Shown: positions 8,627 to 17,164, counted from the first letter of the stretch. The stretch: DNA of 41,376 bases from JAJNBD01 sp964471475 (GCA_964471475.1 CAYYFQ010000015.1:1-41376); one strand, 5' to 3'. The notes: generated from the sequence alone by a model not told the origin. A program made the numbers and translations.

Positions 8627-9382
8627 ATGAAACTAAAGCTGATTAATCAACTCTTCTCTCCTAAAACCACGTATTATTTTCTTGGCGCTTTATTGCCTTG
8701 GTTTATAGCGATTACGATTATTATTCTGCTTTATGGTTTAATCGATGGCTTATTTTTAGTGCCACCTGATTATCAACAAGGCGACGGTTTTCGTATTATC
8801 TATATTCATGTGCCCGCCGCTTTTTTATCCTTAATGATTTATAGCCTAATGACGGTGGCTGCTTTAATTTATCTTATTTGGCGCATTAAAATCGCTGATA
8901 TTGCCATCATGAGCGCAGCACCCCTTGGTGCAAGTTTTACTTTTATCGCACTTATTACAGGCGCGTTGTGGGGGAAACCTATGTGGGGTACGTGGTGGGT
9001 ATGGGATGCAAGACTGACTTCCGAATTAATTTTATTATTTATTTATATTGCAGTGATTGCTTTACATTATGCATTGATGGGGAAGCGCGAACAAGCAGTG
9101 ATTCGCAATATTTTTGTGGTGATCGGCGCGATTAACTTACCGATTATTCATTATTCGGTAGCGTGGTGGAATACCTTGCATCAAGGTGCTACCATTAGTC
9201 TTTTCGGGAAATCCCATATTGCTCAGGTGATGCTCACTCCTTTATTAGCAATGATCATTGCTAATGCAGGTATTTTTGCAATCACTTGGTTTATTAATAT
9301 GCGTAATGCATTATTATGGGAAAATCGCAAAACCCAATGGGTGCAAAAGGATTTAACAGAAAATAGTAACAAGGAAGGTTAA
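8627..9382 (+). CDS. ccmC: Heme exporter protein CcmC
   Basis: CcmC delivers heme to CcmE in system I cytochrome c maturation at the periplasmic face of the inner membrane. The 251-residue protein has six predicted membrane helices and the signature Trp-rich periplasmic motif WGTWWVWDARLTSELI (about residues 122-137). The flanking heme-ligand histidines are present in IHVPAA and in the later INLPIIHYSVAWWNTLHQ segment. ccmD and ccmE follow immediately, but ccmA and ccmB, which normally precede ccmC, are absent; suhB is upstream instead. Confidence 0.97.
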   Translation: MKLKLINQLFSPKTTYYFLGALLPWFIAITIIILLYGLIDGLFLVPPDYQQGDGFRIIYIHVPAAFLSLMIYSLMTVAALIYLIWRIKIADIAIMSAAPLGASFTFIALITGALWGKPMWGTWWVWDARLTSELILLFIYIAVIALHYALMGKREQAVIRNIFVVIGAINLPIIHYSVAWWNTLHQGATISLFGKSHIAQVMLTPLLAMIIANAGIFAITWFINMRNALLWENRKTQWVQKDLTENSNKEG

Positions 9383-9383
9383 T

Positions 9384-9551
9384 ATGCATTTTTTCCAGAT
9401 GGAGTTGATTCGTTTTTTGGCGATGGGTGGGTATGCAAGGTTTATTTGGCCGGCTTACGGCATTGCATTTTCGGTGTTGTTCGGCAACATTTATAGCGCG
9501 GTGAAACGTACTAAAAAAATTAAAAAGTACATAGTGAAGAAGAAAGAGTGA
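9384..9551 (+). CDS. ccmD: Heme exporter protein CcmD
   Basis: A 55-residue protein I translated directly: MHFFQMELIRFLAMGGYARF, then IWPAYGIAFSVLFGNI, then a Lys-rich tail ending VKKKE. CcmD is a tiny single-helix membrane protein that holds the CcmABC-CcmE complex together and helps release holo-CcmE. The family hallmark is GGYxxFIWPAYG followed by one membrane helix and a basic cytoplasmic tail, all present here. It starts one base after the ccmC stop and ends 4 bases before ccmE. Small size makes it easy to miss. Confidence 0.95.
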   Translation: MHFFQMELIRFLAMGGYARFIWPAYGIAFSVLFGNIYSAVKRTKKIKKYIVKKKE

Positions 9552-9555
9552 TTTC

Positions 9556-9972
9556 ATGCATCCTTTAAGAAAAAAACGTCTTATTTGGATTTTAATTATC
9601 GTTGTGCTCTTGAGTGGTGCCACCGCACTCGCTTTATTTGCATTGCGGCAAAATATAAATTTATTTTTTACTCCTATTCAAGTGATAAAGAATGAAGCCC
9701 CTCTCAACCACCCGATACGGCTTGGGGGATGGGTGGTGCCAGGAAGCATTCATCATCACAATGATACGCTTAACGTCAGCTTTCTTCTAACGGATCACAA
9801 AGCGAGTTGTGAGGTGATATATGAAGGAATTCTTCCAGATTTATTTCGTGAAGGCCAAGCAATTGTAGCAGAAGGTTCTTTAAACGCAGAGCATCAACTC
9901 ATTGCCACCGAAGTTTTAGCGAAGCATGATGAAAATTACACACCGCCCCCTTTAAAGGATTTACCTAAGTGA
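9556..9972 (+). CDS. ccmE: Cytochrome c maturation heme chaperone CcmE
   Basis: CcmE is a membrane-anchored periplasmic chaperone that binds heme covalently through one His and passes it to the heme lyase. The 138-residue product has a basic N-terminus (HPLRKKR), one signal-anchor helix (~9-30), the OB-fold marker RLGGWV near residue 55, and the C-terminal VLAKHDENYTPP, in which the His is the covalent heme site and the Tyr is the axial-ligand position. The last bases overlap the ferredoxin start as GTGA. ccmF, ccmG and ccmH do not follow, so the remaining maturation genes must be elsewhere if the pathway is complete. Confidence 0.97.
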   Translation: MHPLRKKRLIWILIIVVLLSGATALALFALRQNINLFFTPIQVIKNEAPLNHPIRLGGWVVPGSIHHHNDTLNVSFLLTDHKASCEVIYEGILPDLFREGQAIVAEGSLNAEHQLIATEVLAKHDENYTPPPLKDLPK

Positions 9973-10298
9973 GTATATCTTTTTATCAACATCATTTATT
10001 CTTTTGCCTTAATCAAAAAGTGGAAGGTAAAAAATGCTGTGCACAAGCGCAGGCACAAAAATATTTTGAATACGCCAAAGAACGTATTCAACAACTAAAG
10101 TTATGGGGGCCCCATCAAATCCGGGTTAGCAGCAGTGGTTGTTTAGGAAGATGTGCTCTTGGACCGGCCTTAGTGATTTATCCGGAGGGAGTTTGGTATA
10201 CTTATGGATCGTTTGAAGACATTGATACAATTATTAATCAACATATTATGGCGGGAAAAATAGTGACGAATTTATTGCTCCCTATGGAGAATTCGTAA
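9969..10298 (+). CDS. Thioredoxin-fold (2Fe-2S) ferredoxin domain protein
   Basis: A 109-residue protein of the thioredoxin-like 2Fe-2S ferredoxin family (related to the NuoE cluster domain). Cluster ligands can be read as Cys13, Cys24 (with an adjacent Cys23), Cys58 and Cys62. The late pair lies in SGCLGRCALGP, the classic C-x3-C of this family, and VVYPEGVWY-like text follows (here VIYPEGVWY). The GTG start overlaps the ccmE stop. Its place beside ccmCDE could mean a redox role in heme or envelope metabolism, but the family is widespread and the partner is unknown. Confidence 0.9.
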   Translation: MSISFYQHHLFFCLNQKVEGKKCCAQAQAQKYFEYAKERIQQLKLWGPHQIRVSSSGCLGRCALGPALVIYPEGVWYTYGSFEDIDTIINQHIMAGKIVTNLLLPMENS

Positions 10299-10299
10299 A

Positions 10300-11400
10300 A
10301 TGCATGTGATAAAAAATTTGGGCGTTCTCTTTTTTGGGGCGTTTTTAATTTTACTCTCTGCTTGCTCAAAAAATAATGGAGATGGGATGCCGCCTGCCAT
10401 GGTTACGCTCGCTCCTATAAAAACTCAGCTTTGGCAGCCCAGTTTTGAAGCAATTGGTACAGTCAATGCTATTTTGGGGGCACAACTCAAGAGTGAAGTA
10501 GCAGGCCGCATTACACAAATTTATTTTCAACCAGGCCAGCAAGTTCACCGGGGAGATTCTTTGTTGGATATTAACCCTGCACAATTATTAGCTTCTTATC
10601 ATTCAGCGCAAGCCGATGCAGCGCTTGCTCAAGCGAATTTGGATCGCGCGGTTGTACTTTATCACAAGAAATTTATTGCCAAGCAAGATTATGAAACCAC
10701 ACTTGATAAACAAAAAACAGCCTTAGCTGCTTTAAATTTAGCGGCAGCGAATCTTGCTCAAGCTAGAATTACGGCACCTTTTGATGGAACGGTGGGTATT
10801 AATAAAGTGAATGTGGGTGATTATATCACGGTGGGTACTGCTCTTTTAAATTTAGAAGAGTTAAATCAATTACGTGTGGATTTTACGGTACCTGAAAATT
10901 TAGTTGGCAAAGTCCAAATCGGAGATCGAGTGACGTTAAATACCAAAGATCATGCATCCAAAGCTTTAGAGGGGAAAGTCGTTGGTGTGGATACCGCTGT
11001 CGATGCGGATACCCGAATGTTTTCTGTTCGGGCGATTTTTGATAATACGCCGGATAACAAAAGTATTTTGCCGGGTTCTTTTGCTGAAGTCACTTTGTTT
11101 TATGGCCCAGGGCTACCCGTGATGGTGGTACCTCAAGAAGCAGTGGTGAGTGATGGCGATGCGGATAGTTTATTTGTGGCCATCAATGGACACGCAAAAT
11201 TAATGCCAGTGAAACTAGGGGAGCGTTTTACCGATCAAGTTGTCGTAAAATCCGGAGTTAAACCAGGGGATATTATTGTGACAGCGGGCATTGTGAAAGT
11301 GCATGAGGGAATGCCTGTAGTTGATCCTGTCATGATGGCAGCGATGGCTGCTAAAAAATCTTCTAACAATTCATCAGCTGCTAAAGATACTCATGGCTAA
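10300..11400 (+). CDS. RND/HlyD-type efflux periplasmic adaptor lipoprotein
   Basis: A 366-residue membrane-fusion (adaptor) protein that normally bridges an inner-membrane RND pump to an outer-membrane channel. A lipoprotein signal ends in LLSAC, so the mature protein is probably lipidated at Cys22. The biotinyl-lipoyl half-motifs are readable as LKSEVAGRI with GQQVHRGDSLLDI, and later as ARITAPFDGTVG with VNVGDYITVGT. Between them is an Ala/Gln-rich alpha-hairpin (~100-150), and a beta-barrel with a membrane-proximal domain follows. The start is one base after the ferredoxin stop and the end overlaps nadD by 8 bases. No pump or channel gene is adjacent, so the partner is elsewhere. Confidence 0.93.
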   Translation: MHVIKNLGVLFFGAFLILLSACSKNNGDGMPPAMVTLAPIKTQLWQPSFEAIGTVNAILGAQLKSEVAGRITQIYFQPGQQVHRGDSLLDINPAQLLASYHSAQADAALAQANLDRAVVLYHKKFIAKQDYETTLDKQKTALAALNLAAANLAQARITAPFDGTVGINKVNVGDYITVGTALLNLEELNQLRVDFTVPENLVGKVQIGDRVTLNTKDHASKALEGKVVGVDTAVDADTRMFSVRAIFDNTPDNKSILPGSFAEVTLFYGPGLPVMVVPQEAVVSDGDADSLFVAINGHAKLMPVKLGERFTDQVVVKSGVKPGDIIVTAGIVKVHEGMPVVDPVMMAAMAAKKSSNNSSAAKDTHG

Positions 11401-11980
11401 ACGTATCGGCATTTTAGGGGGGACTTTTGACCCTATTCACCTGGGGCATTTAGCTATTGCACAGTACAGCTTAGAGAAACTGCAGTTAGATGAAGTGCGG
11501 TTTATTCCTTGCCAGCAAAACGCGCTGAAAGATCAAGCGATGATACTTCCTTGGCAACGCGCCGCCATGGTAGCATTGGCCATTGTGAATCATCCTAAAT
11601 TCTTATTAGATACCCGAGAGTTAGAGCGCGACACCCCTTCTTATTCTTATTTAACTTTGGCGAGTTTGTATGAAGAATTCCCTGCCGCTCGTTTATTTTG
11701 GTTGATGGGAGATGATTTATTTTCGCAAGTTGAGCAATGGTACTGCTGGCAAGAAATGGCTAAATTTTGTGATTTAGTAGTAGTCTCCCGCATGGAAAAT
11801 TATCAACCGAATCCTGTTATCGAAGAGGTTTTTATGAAAGCGCAGAAACAAGTAATTCATTTGGAAATGCCCGTTGTTGAGGCGTCATCGCGCGTGCTTC
11901 GCAAGAATTTACCGGCATGCTTAGATCGCTTGCCGCCTCGAGTACGGAAGTTTGTGCTTGAAAATGGGTTGTACTCTTAG
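11393..11980 (+). CDS. nadD: Nicotinate-nucleotide adenylyltransferase
   Basis: NadD transfers AMP from ATP to nicotinate mononucleotide in NAD synthesis. The 195-residue product has the nucleotidyltransferase motif GGTFDPIHLGH at residues 9-19, the substrate segment RDTPSYSYLTL, and a C-terminal EASSRVLRK where many homologues have SSTxIR. The C-terminal VLENGLYS is typical of the family. The start overlaps the adaptor gene and has no clear ribosome-binding site, suggesting coupled translation. It is the last gene of the operon. Its final ~140 bases have a decayed second copy 5840 bp downstream (see the nadD remnant). Confidence 0.96.
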   Translation: MAKRIGILGGTFDPIHLGHLAIAQYSLEKLQLDEVRFIPCQQNALKDQAMILPWQRAAMVALAIVNHPKFLLDTRELERDTPSYSYLTLASLYEEFPAARLFWLMGDDLFSQVEQWYCWQEMAKFCDLVVVSRMENYQPNPVIEEVFMKAQKQVIHLEMPVVEASSRVLRKNLPACLDRLPPRVRKFVLENGLYS

Positions 11981-12037
11981 AGCGAAACAAGGCTACGCAA
12001 CCGCCGGCAGCTTACATGAAATTTTTAGAAAATCCGG

Positions 12038-12448
12038 CATTGTGATGGTTAGGGTGGCTCGACGGCTGCTGCCAGTTGTTCTTGGGGTGTTGTCGGTTGA
12101 GGACCCACAGTTACCTCCGCTGAGGAGGGAGCGGTTGCAGAAGCAGCGCTGGTGGATGTCACGGAAGAAGATACTGGTGGAGTGGAAGATGCCGAGGCTG
12201 AACCACTAGGCAGTGAGGTTACAGAGGAAACCCCTCCAAATAAGCTGGAAGGAAGTGGAGTAGATGGAACAAGAGAGCTTTCCGGTCTACTTCCCCGTAC
12301 GAAAGCGGATAATTGTGTCATGAGGAAAGCTATTTGTTGTCTCATTTCTGCGTGTTCTTGTTGCAACACGTCTACTTTTTTTTCGGCCGTGGTTAATCGA
12401 TCTGCTGTTTCTGTGAGCTGCTCTTTGGTTTCTGTTAATTCTTGTTGC
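12038..12448. repeat. Long direct repeat, copy 1 (C-terminal coding region of the 1042-residue gene)
   Basis: This stretch matches 15191-15697 at high identity in the same orientation. It covers the stop-codon region and the last ~130 codons of the 1042-residue gene, including the Ser/Thr/Ala/Pro-rich tail and the coiled-coil segment with TETKEQLTETADRLTTAEKK. Copy 2 has an 84-base (28-codon) expansion near its middle. Similarity stops abruptly upstream of the coiled coil, so only the C-terminal module is shared. Confidence 0.93.
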
Positions 12449-15177
12449 GCTTTTTGCAATTTTTGGGTGGCCTCCTCTAGCCATTGATCTACTTGCCTTA
12501 TTTTTTTATTGACCGCATTCTGTTCTCTCATTAATGCCACATTCTCTTGCTCAAGGCCTTCTATTTCTTCTAAAAAATTAATCGTATGTTCTGCATATAA
12601 ATTTATCTCCTGGGCGATGGCGTCACAGAATGAACGAACTTCAGCGCCCATCTCGGTAAAAGCATAGGCCTTACATAAGCAGTCCAAAGCGTTTTTTGCT
12701 TTCTGGACTACCGCTTTTATGCGGTCAATGGGGGGCGACGAAACTACTGGAATAGGAATGTCTCCTGCTTTTTCGTCCACGCCGGTGAGGTCTTGGATAG
12801 TAAGTGTAGGTTCTAACTCCAATGTTGGTGCTTCTAACGCATCGATTTGAGCGACACAGCGGTGGGCAATTTGGCTGACGGCGTATTTCCAGTTATATCT
12901 GACGAGGGATTGAGAGTTAACGGAAGGGAAGCGAGAGGCATTCCCCTTTCGAAAAGTCGAAGTAATCATAGCGATTGCCTTAAAGCTCATGGTGCGGTCT
13001 CTTAAAAAGCGACTCAATTGGATCAGGCATTGGCTAGCGGTCATAGGAAGAGCGCTTTTTTCAGCACGGGTACCTTCAGATTGTTGTTGCCACCAGCGTA
13101 AAAAACCGAGCTCAGCAAAGTCGGTAAAGATTTTCTGCGAAATCACTTGACTTAATTCTTGAGAAAAAGAAAGATCGGCAGTGGATAGCTCGAGCGTTTG
13201 ACTGGCTTCGATTAAATGGCGTAGCTTTTCAACCCAAAGAGCTTCTTCTTCCTCATCTTGGTCGACTCTTAGGGGGCGTCGTGGCGCAAGAGCTGTTGTG
13301 GGAAAAGCTGGGGAGGAAGAAGAGAGCGTTTCTTGAATGGCATTAAAGAGTTCATCGAGCTGATTCGCTGCACACCAGTCCCAGGCTTGTTGCAAATTTA
13401 GGTCCTGTCTATTTAGCGCATTGAGGAAGTCTTCTCGGGTCCTATTGACAGCCAAGGGATTGCCTTTTGCCAAAGAGGGATGGTCGAGGATGGTTTGAGA
13501 TAGCTGACTAAATCGGCGTAGAATTTTCGCGCGTTGCTCCGGTTTTTTTTCTTGAGGCAAGTGGAGAGTCGCTTCTTCAAAAAGCGTGGTGAGCATGGGT
13601 AATGGATCAAGAGAGGCAGAAACTTCGATGGAGTAAATGCGTTCCATGAGCTGAGTTCTCATGGATGTTATTTCTGTGGCTAAGGCCAAGCTGAAATCTG
13701 GGTTCACGAGGTGGTGACTGCGTAGCGCTTCATCCAACCATGGTAAAAAAGTCTGTGAGGAAGCTCCCTCATGCTGATGAGAGGGGTCGAGTTCTTGAGC
13801 CATGTTTTCAATCTGTTCTTCAAGGGTGTAATAACACTGGTGGAGTTCAAGCCATGCGATAGATTCATTGGCAACGCTAGCTTTCGCGGCATTAATATGA
13901 GTAAGCAAGGTTTGTCGAGGTGGCCATTCCGTTAAAAAATAACTTGCCGTTTGTTGATCTAAAAAAGTTTCCCAGCTTTCCGCTAACTTTTGTACCAGTT
14001 TTTTCCCTTGGATTTTAAGAAGCTCTGCAGCCATCACGTCTCTTGTGGAAAACAAAGCTTGATTTAAGTTGTAAATCATATCACGAGCGTGCATTTTTAA
14101 GGTGGCTCGATACTGAGCAATTTTTTGGAGGTACGCTGAAAAAGGCACTTCGGTGGTGTAATGAAGATGAACAATATGGTTGTCGGCCCCCTTGACATAC
14201 CACAAGTCGACAAGCTCAAATTTATTTTGTAATGAAACAGCGATGGCATGCGGAAGTTGAGCGCAAATAGTCTTTAATAAAGTCTCGGTGTCTGTTATTT
14301 CTTCGGCGTGGGATAAAGATTGATGTGCTAACATTGCTCGATCCTCTCGTTCAATAGCCATTGCTACGGTGGTTTCAATAGATAAGTTCTGTTCCCAATT
14401 CACTTGGGAGAGTTGTAATTTCAGCGCTTGATATTCGTTATTCGCCGTCCGTAACTGTTGACGTTCCTTTTTGTTATAATGCCAAAATCGCTTCCAACGG
14501 CCCATCGCTGCGTATTCTTTCAGTGTTTGTTTGAGTTGTAGGTAGCGGTGAACTTTTTCTATGAGCGGTGTTTTTTCTGCTTCCGCGTACTCGTCGCTCA
14601 CCCTTGGTTGGAATGCTATGTTTTTTGATTTATTATAAATTTCTCTTAATTCCTCACTTGCTTCTCTAATAATACGTTGATCTACCGGAAAAGTCATCTC
14701 CTTATGAAGGCAGTCGTGTAAGTGCATTACGATCGGCTTTAAAGTACGTGGAAGTTTTTTCAAGAGAACGCCTCCGAGCCTTCCTTCCAATAATTCTTGT
14801 AGATAGCGGCCTAACTTGGGAAAGCGATTGGGCCCATTGGTTGTTGTCTCTTCATCCTTCCCGCGTTCTTGGTCGGTTGGTGCTAGTAAACCTTGAAGGA
14901 TATAACCCAACACATTCTGGGGATAAGTTTCTTTTTTCTTAACAAAGTCTGGATGGGCTTGGCGGTAGCGATATTTTTTCCACCACGAAAGCGTTTGATA
15001 GGTGGCAAGTTCACTGGCAAAGCTATCCAGTGTGTCGATGAAGTGAGCTTCATCGACATCGTTAACCACTTCAGGAAGGCTCGAAATAAGTTCGATGTCT
15101 TTTGTACTAAATTGCTGTTGCCAATATTTTCTTGCCAAAGCTACTAGGGCAAGTTCCATGGAAGTATCAATAGCCAT
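12049..15177 (-). CDS. Large coiled-coil protein of unknown function, effector-like
   Basis: A 1042-residue protein that I do not recognise. It has no signal peptide and no membrane segment. Most of it is charged alpha-helix with many Trp and Gln residues. A strong coiled coil lies at about 880-965 (Glu/Gln/Leu heptads), followed by a low-complexity Ser/Thr/Ala/Pro tail of ~85 residues ending VEPP. A large soluble body without homology, a coiled coil and a small-residue-rich C-terminus resemble Dot/Icm type IV effectors, but that is inference. The ATG at 15175-15177 has a good AGGAG 8 bases upstream, embedded in the end of the preceding gene (12-base gap), so it is the last gene of a minus-strand operon and probably translationally coupled. 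Confidence 0.85.
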   Translation of the reverse strand: MAIDTSMELALVALARKYWQQQFSTKDIELISSLPEVVNDVDEAHFIDTLDSFASELATYQTLSWWKKYRYRQAHPDFVKKKETYPQNVLGYILQGLLAPTDQERGKDEETTTNGPNRFPKLGRYLQELLEGRLGGVLLKKLPRTLKPIVMHLHDCLHKEMTFPVDQRIIREASEELREIYNKSKNIAFQPRVSDEYAEAEKTPLIEKVHRYLQLKQTLKEYAAMGRWKRFWHYNKKERQQLRTANNEYQALKLQLSQVNWEQNLSIETTVAMAIEREDRAMLAHQSLSHAEEITDTETLLKTICAQLPHAIAVSLQNKFELVDLWYVKGADNHIVHLHYTTEVPFSAYLQKIAQYRATLKMHARDMIYNLNQALFSTRDVMAAELLKIQGKKLVQKLAESWETFLDQQTASYFLTEWPPRQTLLTHINAAKASVANESIAWLELHQCYYTLEEQIENMAQELDPSHQHEGASSQTFLPWLDEALRSHHLVNPDFSLALATEITSMRTQLMERIYSIEVSASLDPLPMLTTLFEEATLHLPQEKKPEQRAKILRRFSQLSQTILDHPSLAKGNPLAVNRTREDFLNALNRQDLNLQQAWDWCAANQLDELFNAIQETLSSSSPAFPTTALAPRRPLRVDQDEEEEALWVEKLRHLIEASQTLELSTADLSFSQELSQVISQKIFTDFAELGFLRWWQQQSEGTRAEKSALPMTASQCLIQLSRFLRDRTMSFKAIAMITSTFRKGNASRFPSVNSQSLVRYNWKYAVSQIAHRCVAQIDALEAPTLELEPTLTIQDLTGVDEKAGDIPIPVVSSPPIDRIKAVVQKAKNALDCLCKAYAFTEMGAEVRSFCDAIAQEINLYAEHTINFLEEIEGLEQENVALMREQNAVNKKIRQVDQWLEEATQKLQKAQQELTETKEQLTETADRLTTAEKKVDVLQQEHAEMRQQIAFLMTQLSAFVRGSRPESSLVPSTPLPSSLFGGVSSVTSLPSGSASASSTPPVSSSVTSTSAASATAPSSAEVTVGPQPTTPQEQLAAAVEPP

Positions 15178-15189
15178 ATCATGTACTCC

Positions 15190-16452
15190 TCATTGTGATG
15201 GTTCGGGTGGCCCGAGGGCTGGAGTAGGAGCTGCTGCCAGTTGTTCTTGGAGTGTTGTCGGTTGAGGACCCAAAGTTACCCCCGCTGAGAAGGGAGTGGT
15301 TGCGGAAGCAGCGCTGGTGGATGTCACGGAAGAGGATACTGGTGGAGTGGAAGATGCCGAGGCTGAACCACTAGGCAGTGAGGTTACAGAGGAAACGCCT
15401 TCAAATAAGCTGGAAAGAACTGGAGTAGATGGAACAAGAGAGCTTTCCGGTCTACTTCCCCGTACGAAATCGGATAATTGTGTCATGAGGAAAGCCATTT
15501 GTTGTCTCATTTCTGCGTGTTCTTGTTGCAACACTTCGAGCTTTTCTTGCTCTTGTTGCAATACTTCTACTTGTTTTTGATTTTCTACTTTGAGCTTTTC
15601 TTGCTCTTGTTGCAATACGTCTACTTTTTTTTCGGCCGTGGTTAATCGATCTGCTGTTTCTGTGAGCTGCTCTTTGGTTTCTGTTAATTTTTGTTGTGTG
15701 AACTCTAATTGTCGGTTGGTGGTAACGAGTGTTTCATCTCGATCCTTAAGCTGTGGATGGGCTACTTGAAGAGTTCCATATCGAACACTCTTTTCTTCTT
15801 TTCTTCTTTTTTTCTTTGTTTCCTCTGTTTGTTCTTTTCTTTTAAGAGCCTCTTTTAAGGAGATTTTTAAAGCAGGTATATCTACGCAACCACAAGAGCT
15901 GCGCTTGCTAAACCGTGGCTCATGTTGGAATTTTTCAGCGATCTTTTTTAAACTGGCTTGTATCGCCAAAAAATCTTTACGCAACGCGTCAGGATAAATG
16001 GAGAGGTTAAGATTAGTAATTATTAACGGCTCAATCCCAAACGCGATAAAAGTAGCTAATTCCCTATCATTGTAACTATGGATCGCTTCCCCCCACAAGC
16101 TATTGAGCTGAATATAAGCAGTCTTATGGTTTTCAAAAATTTTTTCTAAAGCGGCTTTTTTGCGTTGCTCGTGGTGCGAGAATGGTCGATTTCCCAAGTG
16201 TTGTTGTTCCTTTCTTAAAGCAGTTATAAAACGAGAAAAGAGAGCTTCAATGGCTTGGAGAAATGGGCTGTCGATCGCTGGAGGGGAGAATTGCAATAAA
16301 GATCTCAATTCTTGTGCTTCAGAAAATAGCCTTAAAGCACCTCCCGATTGATCCAGAGCCTCTGCCGTATCCTCTTGATCATCTCGATGATTATGATATT
16401 GAATGGCTTTTTCTAAAGCACGCAAAATGCCAATGTCTTGGTGGTCTTGCAT
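15190..16452 (-). CDS. Coiled-coil protein sharing its C-terminal module with the 1042-residue neighbour
   Basis: A 420-residue protein with no recognised family. The N-terminal ~190 residues are helical and unrelated to the neighbour, with a Cys pair CGC near residue 195. A very basic stretch KKKRRKEEK (~220) could act as a nuclear-targeting-like or RNA-binding patch. The C-terminal ~180 residues match the end of the 1042-residue protein almost word for word: coiled coil, then MTQLS-FVRGSRPESSLVP, then a Ser/Thr/Ala tail. Compared with the neighbour there is a 28-residue expansion made of VEVLQQEQEKL units. The stop sits 12 bases before the next start and supplies its ribosome-binding site. 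The product is probably an effector-like paralogue made by module shuffling. Confidence 0.83.
   Translation of the reverse strand: MQDHQDIGILRALEKAIQYHNHRDDQEDTAEALDQSGGALRLFSEAQELRSLLQFSPPAIDSPFLQAIEALFSRFITALRKEQQHLGNRPFSHHEQRKKAALEKIFENHKTAYIQLNSLWGEAIHSYNDRELATFIAFGIEPLIITNLNLSIYPDALRKDFLAIQASLKKIAEKFQHEPRFSKRSSCGCVDIPALKISLKEALKRKEQTEETKKKRRKEEKSVRYGTLQVAHPQLKDRDETLVTTNRQLEFTQQKLTETKEQLTETADRLTTAEKKVDVLQQEQEKLKVENQKQVEVLQQEQEKLEVLQQEHAEMRQQMAFLMTQLSDFVRGSRPESSLVPSTPVLSSLFEGVSSVTSLPSGSASASSTPPVSSSVTSTSAASATTPFSAGVTLGPQPTTLQEQLAAAPTPALGPPEPSQ
15191..15697. repeat. Long direct repeat, copy 2 (with 84-bp internal expansion)
   Basis: Second copy of the repeat at 12038-12448, coding the C-terminal module of the 420-residue protein. 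The extra 84 bases at about 15525-15615 encode tandem heptad-like units (VLQQEQEKL repeated). The downstream end differs because copy 1 reaches a stop earlier, at 12049-12051, while copy 2 continues for PTPALGPPEPSQ. High nucleotide identity on both sides of the expansion indicates a recent duplication or ongoing gene conversion. Confidence 0.93.
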
Positions 16453-16476
16453 ATATGTTCCAAGCGAAAGTAATTC

Positions 16477-17138
16477 TTAATCGGCAAAGGTATGAAGATT
16501 AACTGCTGAGCCGCCCCATTCTAATAATTTGTAAATAATGACGCGAGAGTTTCCTTCTGTAAGTGTAAGTGCCATACCCAGTAAGCTTTCGCCTCTTTTA
16601 TCAAGCACATTCACAGACACAGATAAAAAATACCTTGCACCTAACTCGACTAAAAAAGCATCCAACCGTGCTTGATCTTGATTTTGCTCATCAGGCGACA
16701 ACCAATCCTCACAACCTGACGTCATCATAAAGGCATGTAATTGTTTCTCACTTAAATTACCATAAAGATTGAAAGGATAGGGAAAAGAGTAAGGAAAAGG
16801 CGTTGATCCACCATGAGGCCTCTGCGCTTCTAAGAATTTATCACGAAGCAAGGCGCTAAAAAAATAGTGCAAACAGGCCTCACATAATTAGTATATAACT
16901 CTTCCATAAAATAGTGCAAAAGAGAATAGGCACGTGGATCATAAGCGCTTGGTAAATAACTGCGCTGACTTGAGTGAGAGCTGGTCGAGGCGCTTGTACT
17001 TCGAAAAGAAGGAAGAGGGGAAAGGGCTGCGACTGGCGCGCCACTCGTGCTTGCAGATTCTACAGCTTGTGGAACAGAAGGTGGCGCAATTAAAGGGGCA
17101 GTAGAGGTGGCTGCCGTATCAGCGGAAGGTTGAAACAT
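16477..17138 (-). CDS. Ser/Thr-rich, ankyrin-like protein split by a -1 frame change
   Basis: Two overlapping frames look like one gene. Frame one starts at ATG 17136-17138, with AAGGAG 7 bases upstream. It encodes a Ser/Thr/Ala/Pro-rich N-terminus (~1-65), then SYLPSAYDPRAYSLLHYFMEELY, and would end after 102 residues. The second frame runs to 16477 and encodes SALLRDKFLEAQRP onward, ending with an ankyrin-repeat-like segment (DKRGESLLGMALTL, then KLLEWGGSAVN). A -1 shift at the T7 tract (16858-16864) joins them into about 220 residues. Either a one-base deletion inactivated the gene, or the shift is productive (see the slippery site). It is the first gene of the effector-like operon. Function unknown. 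Confidence 0.6.
16857..16863 (-). other. Candidate -1 frameshift or transcriptional slippage site (U UUU UUA)
   Basis: On the minus strand the zero-frame codons read ATT TTT TTA, so the heptamer T TTT TTA is positioned exactly as an X XXY YYZ slippery site. A -1 slip continues as TTT TTT AGC, precisely entering the downstream frame with no stop between. The T7 homopolymer could equally allow polymerase slippage, or simply be the place of a one-base loss. I did not identify a convincing downstream pseudoknot. Confidence 0.45.
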
Positions 17139-17164
17139 GAAATAACTCCTTAAGTGAGGGTGTG

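Noticed and set aside
12152..12487. Plus-strand ORF across the repeat copy 1 (and its twin near 15296-15580)
   Set aside because: They are mirror images of the repeated coiled-coil coding region; their similarity to each other comes from the nucleotide repeat only.
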